From contig NZ_CP133774.1 of the NCBI RefSeq assembly GCF_034344865.1, forward strand, positions 6,510,001 through 6,574,000: 64,000 bases of DNA, in the 5' to 3' direction. This document shows, one piece after another, positions 9,809 through 19,513 of this stretch. The stretch's first letter is position 1. Every line of letters starts with the position of its first letter. Source of the stretch: Pseudomonas sp. 10S4. Lineage in GTDB: Bacteria > Pseudomonadota > Gammaproteobacteria > Pseudomonadales > Pseudomonadaceae. The position numbers and the translations under genes are program-made. The notes beneath the pieces were generated by a model that ran no database searches, had not been told where the DNA came from, and saw only the letters and a program-made list of their open reading frames with translations.

Positions 9809-11194
9809 TCAGTCAGCCAGACGCCAGGTCGTGCCGCCCTTGCCGTCTTCCAGCACCACGCCCATGGCGGTGAGCTGGTCGCGGATGCGGTCGGATTCGG
9901 CCCAGTCTTTGCCAGCACGAGCGGCCAGACGCGCAGCAATCAGCACATCCACTTGCGCCGCATCAACCCGGCCTTCAGCGCCGGCCTGCAAGAAGTCATC
10001 GGCTTCGAGCTGCAATACACCCAGCACGCTGGCCAGTTCTTTCAAGCGTGCCGCCAGGCCCGCCGCTGCATTGAGATCACTCTCGCGCAGACGGTTGATC
10101 TCGCGAACCATCTCGAACAACACCGCGCAGGCTTCCGGCGTGCCGAAGTCGTCGTTCATCACCTGAGTGAAGCGCTCGACAAAGGCTTCGCCGCCAGCCG
10201 GCGCCACGCTCGGCAGGCCTTTCAACGCGTGGTAGAAACGCTCGAGTGCGCCTTTGGCGTCCTTGAGGTTGTCTTCCGAGTAGTTGATCGCGCTGCGGTA
10301 GTGGCTCGACACCAGCAGGTAACGCACGACTTCCGGGTGGTACTTTTCCAGCACATCGCGAATGGTGAAGAAGTTGTTCAAGGACTTGGACATCTTCTCG
10401 CCATTGATGCGAATCATGCCGCAATGCATCCACGCGTTGGCGTAGGTCTTGCCGGTCGCCGCTTCGCTCTGGGCGATTTCGTTTTCATGGTGCGGGAACT
10501 CGCAGGTCGCTGCCGCCGCCGTGGATGTCGAAAGTCTGCGCCGAGGCAGCAGGCTCGCCATCACCGAGCACTCGATGTGCCAGCCCGGACGACCGTCGCC
10601 CCACGGCGATGGCCAGCTCGGTTCGCCCGGCTTGGCGCCTTTCCACAGCACGAAGTCCAGCGGATCCTGCTTGGACTCGTCGACTTCGATCCGCGCACCG
10701 ATGCGCAGGTCTTCAATCTTTTTGCGCGACAGCTTGCCGTAGCCCATGAACTTGGCGACGCGGTAGTACACGTCGCCATTGCCCGGTGCGTAGGCGTAAC
10801 CCTTGTCGATCAGGGTCTGGATCATGGTCTGCATGCCAGCGATGTGGTCGGTGGCCCGCGGTTCCATGTCCGGTTTGAGGATGTTGAGGCGCGCCTCGTC
10901 CTCGTGCATCGCAGTGATCATGCGCTCGGTCAGCACGTCGAACGGCTCGCCGTTCTCCTTGGCCCGATTGATGATCTTGTCTTCGATGTCGGTGATGTTG
11001 CGCACGTAGGTCAGGTTATAGCCGCTGAACCGCAACCAGCGGGTCACCAGGTCAAACGCGACCATGCTGCGGCCATGGCCAATGTGGCAGTAGTCGTACA
11101 CGGTCATCCCGCAGACGTACATGCGCACATTGTTGCCATCCAGCGGTTTGAAGACTTCTTTGCTCTTGGTGAGCGTGTTGTAGATCGTAAGCAC
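9809..11194 (-). CDS. cysS: Cysteinyl-tRNA synthetase, with a locally out-of-frame segment
   Basis: Class I synthetase (461 codons) that charges tRNA-Cys. HIGH is seen as HIGHGRS near residue 38, KMSKS as INGEKMSKSLNNFF near 268, and the zinc histidine/glutamate as FPHHENEIAQSEAATG at 233. Residues 213-232 do not look like the family: they read ASLLPRRRLSTSTAAAATCE. Read in another frame, the same bases (10503-10538) give QTFDIHGGGSDL, the expected active-site loop. Two extra bases near 10536-10558 and one near 10502 would explain this and keep the downstream frame. As written, the family's zinc-binding cysteine just after the conserved Met-212 is lost. Because CysS is essential, a sequence error is the likeliest cause. 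It lies 15 bases downstream of glnS and is probably cotranscribed. Confidence 0.9.
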   Translation of the reverse strand: MLTIYNTLTKSKEVFKPLDGNNVRMYVCGMTVYDYCHIGHGRSMVAFDLVTRWLRFSGYNLTYVRNITDIEDKIINRAKENGEPFDVLTERMITAMHEDEARLNILKPDMEPRATDHIAGMQTMIQTLIDKGYAYAPGNGDVYYRVAKFMGYGKLSRKKIEDLRIGARIEVDESKQDPLDFVLWKGAKPGEPSWPSPWGDGRPGWHIECSVMASLLPRRRLSTSTAAAATCEFPHHENEIAQSEAATGKTYANAWMHCGMIRINGEKMSKSLNNFFTIRDVLEKYHPEVVRYLLVSSHYRSAINYSEDNLKDAKGALERFYHALKGLPSVAPAGGEAFVERFTQVMNDDFGTPEACAVLFEMVREINRLRESDLNAAAGLAARLKELASVLGVLQLEADDFLQAGAEGRVDAAQVDVLIAARLAARAGKDWAESDRIRDQLTAMGVVLEDGKGGTTWRLAD

Positions 11195-11209
11195 TTTATG
11201 TTCCTTGAA

Positions 11210-12910
11210 TCACTGGCCCCACGAATCACGCAAGGTCACGGTACGGTTGAAGACCGGATGACCTGGTTTCGAGTCCTTGATATCCGCGCAGAAGTAGCCT
11301 TCGCGCTCGAACTGGAAACGGTCTTCCGGCTGTGCATTGCCCAGCGAAGGCTCAGCACGACAACCAGTGAGAACTTGCAGCGAGTCAGGGTTGATGTTGT
11401 CCAGGAAACTGGCGCTGTCTTCGGCCTTCTCAGGGTTGGCCGAGCGGAACAGACGATCGTACAGACGCACTTCGCACTCGACGCTGGCAGCCGCCGGCAC
11501 CCAGTGCACCACGCCTTTGACCTTGCGACCTTCAGGGTTCTTGCCCAGTGTTTCCGGGTCGTAGGAGCAACGCAGTTCGACGATGTTGCCATCGGCGTCC
11601 TTGATCGCTTCGTCGGCACGGATCACGTAGCTGCCGCGCAGACGCACTTCGCCGTTCGGTTCCAGGCGCTTGTAGCCTTTTGGCGGCTCTTCCATGAAGT
11701 CTTCACGGTCGATGTAGATCTCACGGGCGAACGGCAGCTTGCGCACGCCCAGTTCTTCTTTCTGCGGATGACGCGGCAGTTCGAGGTTCTCGACCTGGTC
11801 TTCCGGGTAGTTGGTAATCACCACCTTCAACGGACGCAGCACGCACATGGCGCGCGGAGCGTTCTGGTCCAGATCCTGACGGATGCTGAACTCGAGCATG
11901 CCGAAATCGACGACGCCGTCAGAACGGTTGGTACCGACCATGTCGCAGAAGTTGCGGATCGATTTCGGCGTGTAGCCACGGCGGCGGAAACCCGACAGCG
12001 TGGACATGCGCGGATCGTCCCAGCCGAACACGTGCTTTTCATCGACCAGTTGCTTGAGCTTGCGCTTGCTGGTGATCGTGTAGTTCAGGTTCAGGCGGCT
12101 GAACTCGTACTGACGCGGGTGCGCCGGCACTGGCAGAGCGTCCAGGAACCACTCGTACAGCGGACGATGGCTTTCGAACTCCAGGGTGCAGATCGAGTGA
12201 GTGATGCCTTCGATGGCGTCCGACTGACCGTGTGTGAAGTCGTAGTTCGGGTAGATGCACCACTTGTCACCGGTCTGGTGATGGTGAGCGTGACGGATGC
12301 GATACATGATCGGATCGCGCAGGTTCATGTTCGGCGAGGCCATGTCGATCTTGGCCCGCAGTACACGTGCGCCGTCCTGGAATTCGCCGGCCTTCATGCG
12401 GGCGAACCAGTCGAGGTTTTCTTCCACGGAACGGTCACGGAACGGGCTGTTTTTGCCCGGCTCGGTCAGGCTGCCACGGTATTCCTTGGCTTGCTCCGGG
12501 CTCAGGTCATCAACGTAGGCCTTGCCGGCCTTGATCAGCTCGACGGCCCAGTCGTGCAACTGGTCGAAATACTGCGAGGCGTAGCGCACTTCGCCGGACC
12601 ATTCAAAGCCCAGCCATTTGATGTCGCTTTCGATCGCGTCGATGTATTCCTGGTCTTCCTTGGCCGGGTTGGTGTCGTCGAAACGCAGGTGCGTGACGCC
12701 GCCAAATTCCTGGGCCAGGCCGAAGTTCACGCAAATCGACTTGGCGTGACCAATGTGCAGGTAGCCGTTGGGCTCAGGCGGGAAACGGGTGACGATCTGC
12801 GTGTGCTTACCCGAGTCCAGGTCCGCCTGGATGATCGGGCGCAGGAAATTGACCGGCACAACAGGGCCAGTCTTGGAATTCGAGGTAGGGTCGACAGTGG
12901 GCTTGCTCAT
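11210..12910 (-). CDS. glnS: Glutaminyl-tRNA synthetase
   Basis: Class I aminoacyl-tRNA synthetase (566 aa) that charges tRNA-Gln. The HIGH-type motif is in [20 protein letters not shown] near residue 42, and the MSK-type motif is ITSKRKL near 280. [17 protein letters not shown] is the conserved acceptor-end segment. The C-terminal half contains the two beta-barrel anticodon-binding domains ([19 protein letters not shown] onward). The length is typical. It is transcribed leftward and followed by cysS after 15 bases, forming a synthetase pair. Confidence 0.96.
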   Translation of the reverse strand: MSKPTVDPTSNSKTGPVVPVNFLRPIIQADLDSGKHTQIVTRFPPEPNGYLHIGHAKSICVNFGLAQEFGGVTHLRFDDTNPAKEDQEYIDAIESDIKWLGFEWSGEVRYASQYFDQLHDWAVELIKAGKAYVDDLSPEQAKEYRGSLTEPGKNSPFRDRSVEENLDWFARMKAGEFQDGARVLRAKIDMASPNMNLRDPIMYRIRHAHHHQTGDKWCIYPNYDFTHGQSDAIEGITHSICTLEFESHRPLYEWFLDALPVPAHPRQYEFSRLNLNYTITSKRKLKQLVDEKHVFGWDDPRMSTLSGFRRRGYTPKSIRNFCDMVGTNRSDGVVDFGMLEFSIRQDLDQNAPRAMCVLRPLKVVITNYPEDQVENLELPRHPQKEELGVRKLPFAREIYIDREDFMEEPPKGYKRLEPNGEVRLRGSYVIRADEAIKDADGNIVELRCSYDPETLGKNPEGRKVKGVVHWVPAAASVECEVRLYDRLFRSANPEKAEDSASFLDNINPDSLQVLTGCRAEPSLGNAQPEDRFQFEREGYFCADIKDSKPGHPVFNRTVTLRDSWGQ

Positions 12911-13177
12911 AGGATCCTTGAACGTACGAGTGCGCGGCCGGAACTAAAGGCCTGACAAAACAAAGCCGCTATCATAGCCGATGCTGTCAAGCTGCTGACA
13001 GAGCAGGCCCTAAATCAGGTGTGTTTAATCCACCTGTTTTGAAAAACAGCCTCGAAATTCGCGCCTGTCGCGCTAAACTGCGCACCTTGGCTGTTGCTGG
13101 CCAAACCGGTTGAGGGCTCAAACGCCCCGAAACCCACGAATTCATTAAAATGCTTCTTTTATAAAGAGTCCCCGATC

Positions 13178-13681
13178 ATGACCCAAGTCAAACTGACCAC
13201 CAACCATGGCGACATCGTCCTGGAATTGAACGCTGAAAAGGCACCGCTGACCGTTGCCAACTTCATCGAATACGTCAAGGCCGGCCACTACGAAAACACC
13301 GTTTTCCACCGTGTGATCGGTAACTTCATGATCCAGGGCGGCGGTTTCGAGCCAGGCATGAAAGAAAAGAAAGACAAGCGCCCAAGCATCCAGAACGAAG
13401 CTGACAACGGCCTGCCGAACGAGAAGTACACCGTGGCCATGGCGCGCACCATGGAGCCGCATTCGGCTTCCGCCCAGTTCTTCATCAACGTGGCTGACAA
13501 CAGCTTCCTGAACCACAGCGCCAAGACCACTCAGGGCTGGGGCTACGCGGTATTCGCCAAAGTTGTTGCCGGCACCGACGTCGTCGACAAGATCAAAGGC
13601 GTGAGCACCACTTCCAAGTCCGGCCATCAGGACGTACCAGCAGACGACGTGATCATCGAGAAAGCCGAGATCATTGAGTGA
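13178..13681 (+). CDS. ppiB: Peptidyl-prolyl cis-trans isomerase B (cyclophilin type)
   Basis: Cytoplasmic cyclophilin-type rotamase (167 aa) that speeds proline isomerisation during folding. Family motifs are present: [21 protein letters not shown] near residue 40 (catalytic Arg and Phe), [18 protein letters not shown] near 95, and [18 protein letters not shown] near 125. The frame is open further upstream, to 13094, but ATG 13178 gives the standard [16 protein letters not shown] start and has no signal peptide, which fits PpiB rather than periplasmic PpiA. The stop overlaps the GTG start of lpxH. Confidence 0.94.
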   Translation: MTQVKLTTNHGDIVLELNAEKAPLTVANFIEYVKAGHYENTVFHRVIGNFMIQGGGFEPGMKEKKDKRPSIQNEADNGLPNEKYTVAMARTMEPHSASAQFFINVADNSFLNHSAKTTQGWGYAVFAKVVAGTDVVDKIKGVSTTSKSGHQDVPADDVIIEKAEIIE

Positions 13682-14430
13682 TATTGCTGATTTCAGACTT
13701 GCATCTGGAAGAGGAGCGCCCGGACATAACCCGGGCGTTTCTGGATTTGCTCGCCGGACGCGCCCGGACAGCGAGTGCGCTGTACATCCTCGGCGACTTT
13801 TTCGAGGCGTGGATTGGCGACGATGCCATGACGCCGTTCCAGCGCTCCATCTGCCAGGCCCTGCGCAATCTTAGCGACAGCGGCACGGCCATTTTTCTGA
13901 TGCACGGCAATCGTGACTTCCTGCTCGGCAAGGCGTTCTGCAAAGAAGCCGGCTGTACGCTGCTGAAGGACCCGAGTGTCGTGCAGTTTTACGGCGAGCC
14001 GGTGCTATTGATGCACGGCGACAGCCTCTGCACCCGCGATGTCGGCTATATGAAGCTGCGGCGCTACCTGCGCAACCCCATCACCCTGTTCATCCTCCGG
14101 CATCTGCCGTTGAGCACCCGGCATAAACTGGCACGCAAGCTGCGCAGCGAAAGCCGTGCGCAGACGCGGATGAAGGCTAACGACATTGTCGATGTGACGC
14201 CGGACGAAGTGCCGCGCATCATGCAGGCATTTGCCGTGAAAACCCTGATTCATGGGCACACCCATCGCCCGGCGATTCACAAGTTGCAGATTGGCGAGCA
14301 AGCGGCCAAACGCATCGTGCTGGGGGATTGGGATCGTCAGGGCTGGGCGTTGCAGGTGGATGAGAACGGGTTTGCGCTGGCACCCTTCGACTTCGCCCCG
14401 CCGCCACAACTGGCAGCACCCGCAAACTGA
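13678..14430 (+). CDS. lpxH: UDP-2,3-diacylglucosamine diphosphatase
   Basis: Peripheral inner-membrane metallophosphoesterase (250 aa) that cleaves UDP-2,3-diacylglucosamine to lipid X and UMP in lipid A synthesis. All metal-binding motifs are in order: DLHL at residue 8, [11 protein letters not shown] near 40, GNRDFL near 80, HGDSLCTRD near 115 and HGHTHRP near 195. The start is GTG at 13678, overlapping the ppiB stop (GTGA); translation of the two is probably coupled, as is usual for this gene pair in Pseudomonas. Confidence 0.95.
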   Translation: MILLISDLHLEEERPDITRAFLDLLAGRARTASALYILGDFFEAWIGDDAMTPFQRSICQALRNLSDSGTAIFLMHGNRDFLLGKAFCKEAGCTLLKDPSVVQFYGEPVLLMHGDSLCTRDVGYMKLRRYLRNPITLFILRHLPLSTRHKLARKLRSESRAQTRMKANDIVDVTPDEVPRIMQAFAVKTLIHGHTHRPAIHKLQIGEQAAKRIVLGDWDRQGWALQVDENGFALAPFDFAPPPQLAAPAN

Positions 14431-14450
14431 CCGCCAAAACACAAAACCCT

Positions 14451-14540
14451 TGTGGGAGCGGGCTTGCTCGCGATGGCGTCATGTCAGTCAGTATCTCTAT
14501 CAACTGATCTACCGCTATCGCGAGCAGGCTCGCTCCCACA
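14451..14540. repeat. REPIN, GTGGGAGCGGGCTTGCTCGCGA type
   Basis: TGTGGGAGCGGGCTTGCTCG at 14451 and the inverted copy CGAGCAGGCTCGCTCCCACA ending at 14540 form a REP doublet between lpxH and the convergent efflux gene. The paired arms may also act as a transcription barrier. Confidence 0.88.
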
Positions 14541-14548
14541 GGGTTTGC

Positions 14549-16078
14549 TTAGTGACCGGAGGCCGCCGGCCCGGCCTTCGCCGCAAACGGCGGTTTGGCC
14601 AGCCACACGATCAGCATCAACCCCATGAATCCCCACCCGAGCAACGTGAAGTAATCCACGGTGGAGAGCATGTACGCCTGACTGGTCAGCACTTGATCGA
14701 GTTGCGCATACGCCGGGGTACCCGCCCCGCCCAGTGTGTTCAAGGCATCCCGGGTCGGTTGGTCATAGGAGGTGATGCTTTCGCTCAAGTACGCGTGATG
14801 CTGGTCCGCCCGGCGAATCCAGATCCAGGTGGTCAACGACGCCGCGAAGCTACCGCCCAATGTCCGCAAGAACGTCGCCAGGCCCGCGCCATCGGCGATC
14901 TGGCTCGGCGGCAAGTCCGACATCAAAATGCTCAAGGTCGGCATAAAGAACAGCGCCACGCCAATGCCCATGAACAGTTGCACCAACGCGATGTGCTGGA
15001 AGTCGACCTCGTTGGTAAACCCGGCGCGCATAAAGCAGCTCAGGCCAATCGCCAGGAACGCCAGGCCGGCCAACAGTCGCAGGTCGAACTTGTTCGCGTA
15101 CTTGCCGACAAACGGCGACATCAGCACCGGTAGAATCCCGATGGGCGCTACCGCCAGACCGGCCCAAGTGGCGGTGTAGCCCATCTGGGTTTGCAGCCAT
15201 TGCGGCAGGATCAGGTTGATACCGAAGAACCCGGCGTAACCCAACACCAACACAATGGTGCCGATACGGAAATTGCGGTAAGCAAACAGCCGCAGATTCA
15301 CCACAGGATGTTGGTCGGTCATTTCCCAGATGATAAACACCGCCAGGGCAATCACCGAAATCGCCGCTCCAATGATGATGAAGTTCGATTCGAACCAGTC
15401 CAGGTCGTTGCCTTTATCGAGGATCACCTGCAACGCGCCGACCCCTATGATCAACGTGATCAAACCAACGTAGTCCATCGGCTGACGGCTGGTTTCCACC
15501 GGACGCGCCTTGAGCTGCGAGCGCACCACCATCACCGCGAAGATCCCGATCGGCACGTTGATAAAGAAGATCCACGGCCAGCTATAGCTGTCGGTAATCC
15601 AACCGCCAAGGATCGGGCCGGCAATCGGCGCCACCACCGTGACCATCGCCAGCAACGCCAGGGCCATGCCGCGCCTCGCTGGGGGATACACCGCAATCAA
15701 CAGCGTCTGCGTCATCGGGTACAACGGCCCGGCCACCAAGCCTTGAAGTACGCGGAAACCGATCAATTCCGGCATCGACGTCGAGATACCGCAAAGAAAC
15801 GAGGCCAGTACAAACAGAATCGTGGCCCAGAGAAACAGCTTCACCTCACCGAAACGCCGGCTCAGCCAGCCAGTCAGTGGCAACGCAATGGCGTTACTGA
15901 CCGCAAACGATGTGATGACCCAAGTGCCCTGCTCCGAACTCACGCCCAGGTTGCCGGAAATCGTCGGCAAGGCCACGTTGGCAATGGTGGTGTCGAGCAC
16001 TTGCATGAAGGTCGCCAGCGACAGGCCAATGGTGCTGAGCAGCAGGCTGGGCGGCGTGAAAGACGCGTTATTGCTCAT
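14549..16078 (-). CDS. emrB: DHA2-family multidrug efflux permease (EmrB-like)
   Basis: A 509-residue major facilitator transporter with 14 predicted spans, the DHA2/EmrB arrangement. Motif C-like and entry sequences are visible: QVLDTTIANVALPTISGNLG near residue 25, GWLSRRFGEVKLF near 70 and the LGGWITDSYSWPWIFFINVP segment near 155-175. With the adjacent EmrA and outer-membrane protein it should make a tripartite proton-driven pump that exports hydrophobic toxins. It is the last gene of a leftward operon and lies 65 bases after emrA. The substrate cannot be read from the sequence. Confidence 0.9.
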   Translation of the reverse strand: MSNNASFTPPSLLLSTIGLSLATFMQVLDTTIANVALPTISGNLGVSSEQGTWVITSFAVSNAIALPLTGWLSRRFGEVKLFLWATILFVLASFLCGISTSMPELIGFRVLQGLVAGPLYPMTQTLLIAVYPPARRGMALALLAMVTVVAPIAGPILGGWITDSYSWPWIFFINVPIGIFAVMVVRSQLKARPVETSRQPMDYVGLITLIIGVGALQVILDKGNDLDWFESNFIIIGAAISVIALAVFIIWEMTDQHPVVNLRLFAYRNFRIGTIVLVLGYAGFFGINLILPQWLQTQMGYTATWAGLAVAPIGILPVLMSPFVGKYANKFDLRLLAGLAFLAIGLSCFMRAGFTNEVDFQHIALVQLFMGIGVALFFMPTLSILMSDLPPSQIADGAGLATFLRTLGGSFAASLTTWIWIRRADQHHAYLSESITSYDQPTRDALNTLGGAGTPAYAQLDQVLTSQAYMLSTVDYFTLLGWGFMGLMLIVWLAKPPFAAKAGPAASGH

Positions 16079-16143
16079 CGCGAATCCTATGTAACTTGGC
16101 GTGCGCGGCGCCGTTTAACCGGCGCCGCTGAGGGATTGGCGAA

Positions 16144-17361
16144 TCAGCGTTGCGCGGTCTTGCTGACCGCAGCGCTGTTGTCATGGATCAACTGGGTGAT
16201 CATCGCGTCGGCTTCGGTCAACTGACGGTCATACACGTTGGTGCTGAACGAAGCCTTTTGTGGCGGCTGTTGCGCCAGTACCGGACCGCTCTGGTCGTGC
16301 AGGTTCACATCGACCTGAGTCGACAGACCAACGCGCAACGGGTGTTTAGCCAGCTCTTCGGCGTTGACGTGAATCCGCACCGGTACGCGTTGGACGATCT
16401 TGATCCAGTTACCGGTGGCGTTCTGCGCTGGCAACAAGGCGAACGCGCTGCCGGTCCCGGCGCCGAGGCTGTCGATGGTGCCGCTGAACTTCACATCGCT
16501 GCCGTACAGGTCGGCTTCGATGTCCACCGGTTGGCCGATGCGCATGTCACGCAGTTGGGTTTCCTTGAAGTTGGCGTCGATCCACAGTTGATCCAGTGGA
16601 ATCACCGCCATCAGCGCCGTACCCGGCTGAACCCGTTGGCCCAGTTGCACCGAGCGTTTGGCCACATAACCGGTGACCGGCGCGATCAAGGTACTGCGGG
16701 AATTATTCAGGTAAGCCTGACGCACTTGCGCGGCGGCGGACATCACATCCGGGTGCGACGACACGACGGTGTCATCGACCAGCGCGCTGGTGGTCTTGAG
16801 CTGCTGCTGGGCATTGGCCAGGGCGTTTTGCGCCGAGGTCAGGTCGTCGCGAGCGTGGGACAGTTCTTCCTGGGAAATCGCGCCGCCAGCGGCGAGGTTT
16901 TTCCGGCGATTGAAGTTGTCCTGGGCTTTTTGCACGTTAGCCTGCTGGGCGTTGACCTGGGCTTTCATGCCGTCGACATTGCTGTACAAGCCGCGAACCT
17001 GACGCACGGTGCGAGCCAGGTTGGCCTGGGCACTTTGCAGACCGACTTCAGCATCGTTCGGGTCAAAGTTGACCAGCACCTGGCCTTCGTGGACCAGATC
17101 GCCATCATCGGCACCGATGCTCACCACGGTACCGGTGACCAGCGGGGTGATTTCCACCACGTTGCCGTTCACGTAGGCGTCGTCGGTGCTTTCGTTCCAG
17201 CGACCGTAGAGCTCGTGATAGGCCCAGACGCCGACACCGGCGAGGATCACCAGAATCGCCAGCACCGTCAGCATGATTTTGCGTTTGCGCGGGTTGCTGG
17301 TGTCCGGGGCGTTTTCAGGCGCTTTGTTAGTTGGAGCAGAAGTCGTTTCGGCAGTGGCCAT
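16144..17361 (-). CDS. emrA: Membrane fusion (HlyD/EmrA family) efflux subunit
   Basis: A 405-residue periplasmic adaptor. One membrane anchor lies at residues about 28-48 (MLTVLAILVILAGVGVWAYH), then the half-lipoyl motif DDAYVNGNVVEITPLVTGTV, a long coiled-coil hairpin (about 95-190, rich in Ala/Gln/Asn) and the second lipoyl half VTGYVAKRSVQLGQRVQPGT. This is the EmrA arrangement, which joins an inner-membrane DHA2 permease to an outer-membrane channel. It lies between the two partner genes, 15 bases after the outer-membrane gene. Confidence 0.92.
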   Translation of the reverse strand: MATAETTSAPTNKAPENAPDTSNPRKRKIMLTVLAILVILAGVGVWAYHELYGRWNESTDDAYVNGNVVEITPLVTGTVVSIGADDGDLVHEGQVLVNFDPNDAEVGLQSAQANLARTVRQVRGLYSNVDGMKAQVNAQQANVQKAQDNFNRRKNLAAGGAISQEELSHARDDLTSAQNALANAQQQLKTTSALVDDTVVSSHPDVMSAAAQVRQAYLNNSRSTLIAPVTGYVAKRSVQLGQRVQPGTALMAVIPLDQLWIDANFKETQLRDMRIGQPVDIEADLYGSDVKFSGTIDSLGAGTGSAFALLPAQNATGNWIKIVQRVPVRIHVNAEELAKHPLRVGLSTQVDVNLHDQSGPVLAQQPPQKASFSTNVYDRQLTEADAMITQLIHDNSAAVSKTAQR

Positions 17362-17376
17362 GACAGATACCTTGAA

Positions 17377-18846
17377 TTAGTTGTTCAGCTTGGCTGGAGC
17401 TGGATTGGCCGAGGCGATGGTTTCACTCTGGAAACCGCCACCCAGCGCCTGCATCAGTTGGATCGACAGGTCGATCTGCTCGGCATTCAGGTTCGCCAGT
17501 TGACGCTGGGCCTGGAGCAATTGCTGTTCGATGCTGAGCACATCCAGGTAATTGCCGATGCCGGAACCGTAGCGCTGGACCACGGTGTTGTAAGAGTCCT
17601 GGGCGATCTCGGTGGCGTGCTGCTGGGCACCAATCTGCCGGCCGATATCGCGCAACTGGTTGATGGTGTCGCTGACATCCCCCAGCGCCTTGACCAGACT
17701 CTTGTTGTACTGCGCCACCGCCAGGTCATAGTCGGCGTCGCGGGAATCGAGGTTGGCGCGCAGGCGGCCACCGTCGAAAATCGGCACCGAAATCGTCGGC
17801 GCGATATTGAAGAAACGACTGGCCGAACCGAACATTGCGTCACCCAATAAGGATTCGGCACCGGCAGCGGCCGTAAGGTTCAGGTTGGGATAGAACTGGG
17901 TTTTGCTTGCGGCAATGTTCTTGCTCGCCGCCTCAACCCGCCAGCGTGCCGCGACCAGATCCGGGCGACGACCGAGCAACTCGGCCGGCAGCACCGACGG
18001 CAAGGCCACGGCGCTGGCCTGAAGGATTTTCGGCCGGGTGATTTCGTTGCCGCGGTCCGGACCTTTGCCGAGCAGTACGGCCAATGCAATTTTGGCGCTG
18101 TTCAGCTGTTTTTCGGCGTCGATCAGGCTCGCTTCGGAGCTGGCTTCCAGGCTTTCGGTCTGCTGGAACTGGTACTGACTGTCGATCCCGGAATTCAAAC
18201 GACGCTGACTCAGATCAAGCATTTGTTTGGTGCGCTTGAGGTCGTCATTGGACAAGTCATAAACGATGTGCGCCTGCCCCAGATCGCTGTAGGCGCGAGC
18301 GACGTCGGCGGACAAGGTCAATTGCGCGGCTTGCTGATCGACTTCGGCGGCGCGGGCCTGGCCCAGTGCGGCTTCCCAAGCGTCACGCTGACCGCCCCAG
18401 AGGTCGAAGTTGTAATTGAAACTGGCGCTGATGTTACGCACGGTGGCGTAGGTGTCGCCCTTACCCGACGGGTCTTGATCTTTGGCCAGCCGCGAACGAC
18501 TGACGCCGGCGCTGGCATCGAGGGTCGGCATCCGCGCAGCGTCGGCGGCATATGCGGCGGCACTGGCTTGGTGGGCGCGGGCTTCGGCGATTTGCATGTC
18601 CGGACTGTCGTGCAGGGCTTCGCGGATCAGACCGTCGAGTTGTGGGTCGCCGAGGCTTTTCCACCAGTCGCTTTTCGGCCAGGCCGCCGGCGACAAGGTC
18701 ACGCCAGTGAGGGATTGCCCGGCCTTCAGGGTTTTCGCATCGAGGCTTTTGCCTTCGGTGTCCAAGCCGCTGTAACTGGCGCAACCGGCCAGGGTCATGG
18801 CCGCGAGCACCAGGCTCAGGCCGCTACGCAAGGTTCTACTGCTCAT
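17377..18846 (-). CDS. Outer-membrane efflux lipoprotein (NodT/OprM family)
   Basis: A 489-residue TolC-type channel. The signal peptide ends in a lipobox, TLAGC, with the lipidated cysteine at residue 22. Two outer-membrane-efflux repeats follow (about 65-260 and 285-470), including QLTLSADVARAYSDLGQAH and the duplicated DYDLAVAQYNKSLVKALGDV. It provides the outer-membrane exit for the neighbouring EmrAB pair. Its start overlaps the marR stop (ATGA), so it is the second gene of the regulator-led operon. C-terminal residues have no unusual feature. Confidence 0.92.
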   Translation of the reverse strand: MSSRTLRSGLSLVLAAMTLAGCASYSGLDTEGKSLDAKTLKAGQSLTGVTLSPAAWPKSDWWKSLGDPQLDGLIREALHDSPDMQIAEARAHQASAAAYAADAARMPTLDASAGVSRSRLAKDQDPSGKGDTYATVRNISASFNYNFDLWGGQRDAWEAALGQARAAEVDQQAAQLTLSADVARAYSDLGQAHIVYDLSNDDLKRTKQMLDLSQRRLNSGIDSQYQFQQTESLEASSEASLIDAEKQLNSAKIALAVLLGKGPDRGNEITRPKILQASAVALPSVLPAELLGRRPDLVAARWRVEAASKNIAASKTQFYPNLNLTAAAGAESLLGDAMFGSASRFFNIAPTISVPIFDGGRLRANLDSRDADYDLAVAQYNKSLVKALGDVSDTINQLRDIGRQIGAQQHATEIAQDSYNTVVQRYGSGIGNYLDVLSIEQQLLQAQRQLANLNAEQIDLSIQLMQALGGGFQSETIASANPAPAKLNN

Positions 18847-19316
18847 TTATCACCTACCCGCAGCAGCGTGATCGAGTCACCGGCTGCTACCAAGATTTTC
18901 TTCAGGATCAATTCCAGGGTTTTCAACTCGTCCGGGCTGATGGCGCCAGCCAGTTCATTCATGGCGTCGGCGCCGATGTGCGGCAGGCGGTCGGCGAGCT
19001 TCTGGCCTTCCTCAGTCAACATCAGTTGCACCTGGCGTCGATCAGCCTCGGAGCGTTGACGGGCAAGAAATCCTTTCTGCTCCAGACGATCGAGCATGCG
19101 CGTCATCGAACCGCTGTCCAGCGACAGGTGACGGCACAGCTCGGCCGGGGTATCGACACCGAACTGGGCCATGATGATCAGCACTTTGAACTGCGCGGCG
19201 GTGATGCCGTGGGGTTCCATGTGCGTGTCGATGATCCGGTCCTTGAGCAGCGCAGCGCGCCCGAGCAAGAGGCCGAGGTGGCAATTACGGAATTCGTCTG
19301 GGGTGAAATGTTTCAT
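18843..19316 (-). CDS. MarR-family transcriptional regulator of the efflux operon
   Basis: A 157-residue winged-helix regulator. The DNA-binding region is LCRHLSLDSGSMTRMLDRLE followed by the wing segment KGFLARQRSEADRRQVQLML, with the DRR typical of the MarR wing. It is similar to EmrR/MprA in length and context. It is the first gene of the operon with the outer-membrane channel, EmrA and EmrB. Two perfect palindromes in its promoter are the likely binding sites, so it should repress itself and the pump, with release by a small-molecule ligand. Confidence 0.92.
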   Translation of the reverse strand: MKHFTPDEFRNCHLGLLLGRAALLKDRIIDTHMEPHGITAAQFKVLIIMAQFGVDTPAELCRHLSLDSGSMTRMLDRLEQKGFLARQRSEADRRQVQLMLTEEGQKLADRLPHIGADAMNELAGAISPDELKTLELILKKILVAAGDSITLLRVGDK

Positions 19317-19331
19317 CTGACCACCAATTAG

Positions 19332-19386
19332 CTGCCTAGGCAGAGAATGTATGTCGAGATGTTACTGCCTAGGCAGCGAATGTCAA
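19332..19386 (-). promoter_or_regulatory. marR-emr promoter with two CTGCCTAGGCAG operators
   Basis: The 12-base perfect palindrome CTGCCTAGGCAG occurs twice, at 19332-19343 and 19365-19376, 33 bases apart (three helical turns), and both copies are followed by NGAATGT. On the minus strand a TTGACA (19381-19386) and a TAACAT (19359-19364) are separated by 16 bases, and the second palindrome fills that spacer exactly; the first lies between the expected transcription start and the marR ATG. This is the geometry of steric repression. Confidence 0.85.
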
Positions 19387-19449
19387 CGTAATAGTTAGGA
19401 TGCTTTGTATTTAGCTGATCAGCGGCGGGGAGATGGGGCGGGGCAAATC

Positions 19450-19499
19450 GTCGGCAGGAACAGGATCACGCACGTAATCGTGAACCTGTTCGCCGATGG
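19450..19499 (-). terminator. Imperfect hairpin after the porin gene
   Basis: ATCGTCGGCAGGAACAGG pairs imperfectly with CCTGTTCGCCGAT around a TCACG/CGTGA stem. It lies just after the stop of the leftward porin gene. There is no clear T tract, so it may only protect the 3' end. Confidence 0.4.
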
Positions 19500-19513
19500 G
19501 CTTTAAGGCGGCC

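Noticed and set aside
9953..12955. A 1000-codon open frame on the plus strand across cysS and glnS
   Set aside because: It is entirely antisense to two synthetase genes, has no ribosome site or family motif, and its composition follows the codon bias of the opposite strand.
12911..13177. Possible sigma-70 promoters for glnS and ppiB in their shared intergenic region
   Set aside because: A TATGAT on the minus strand and a TAACT-like element on the plus strand can be seen, but no -35 at acceptable spacing supports either, so none was annotated.
16150..17850. A 566-codon plus-strand frame opposite emrA and the outer-membrane channel gene
   Set aside because: Antisense shadow; both minus-strand genes have complete domain architecture and operon context.
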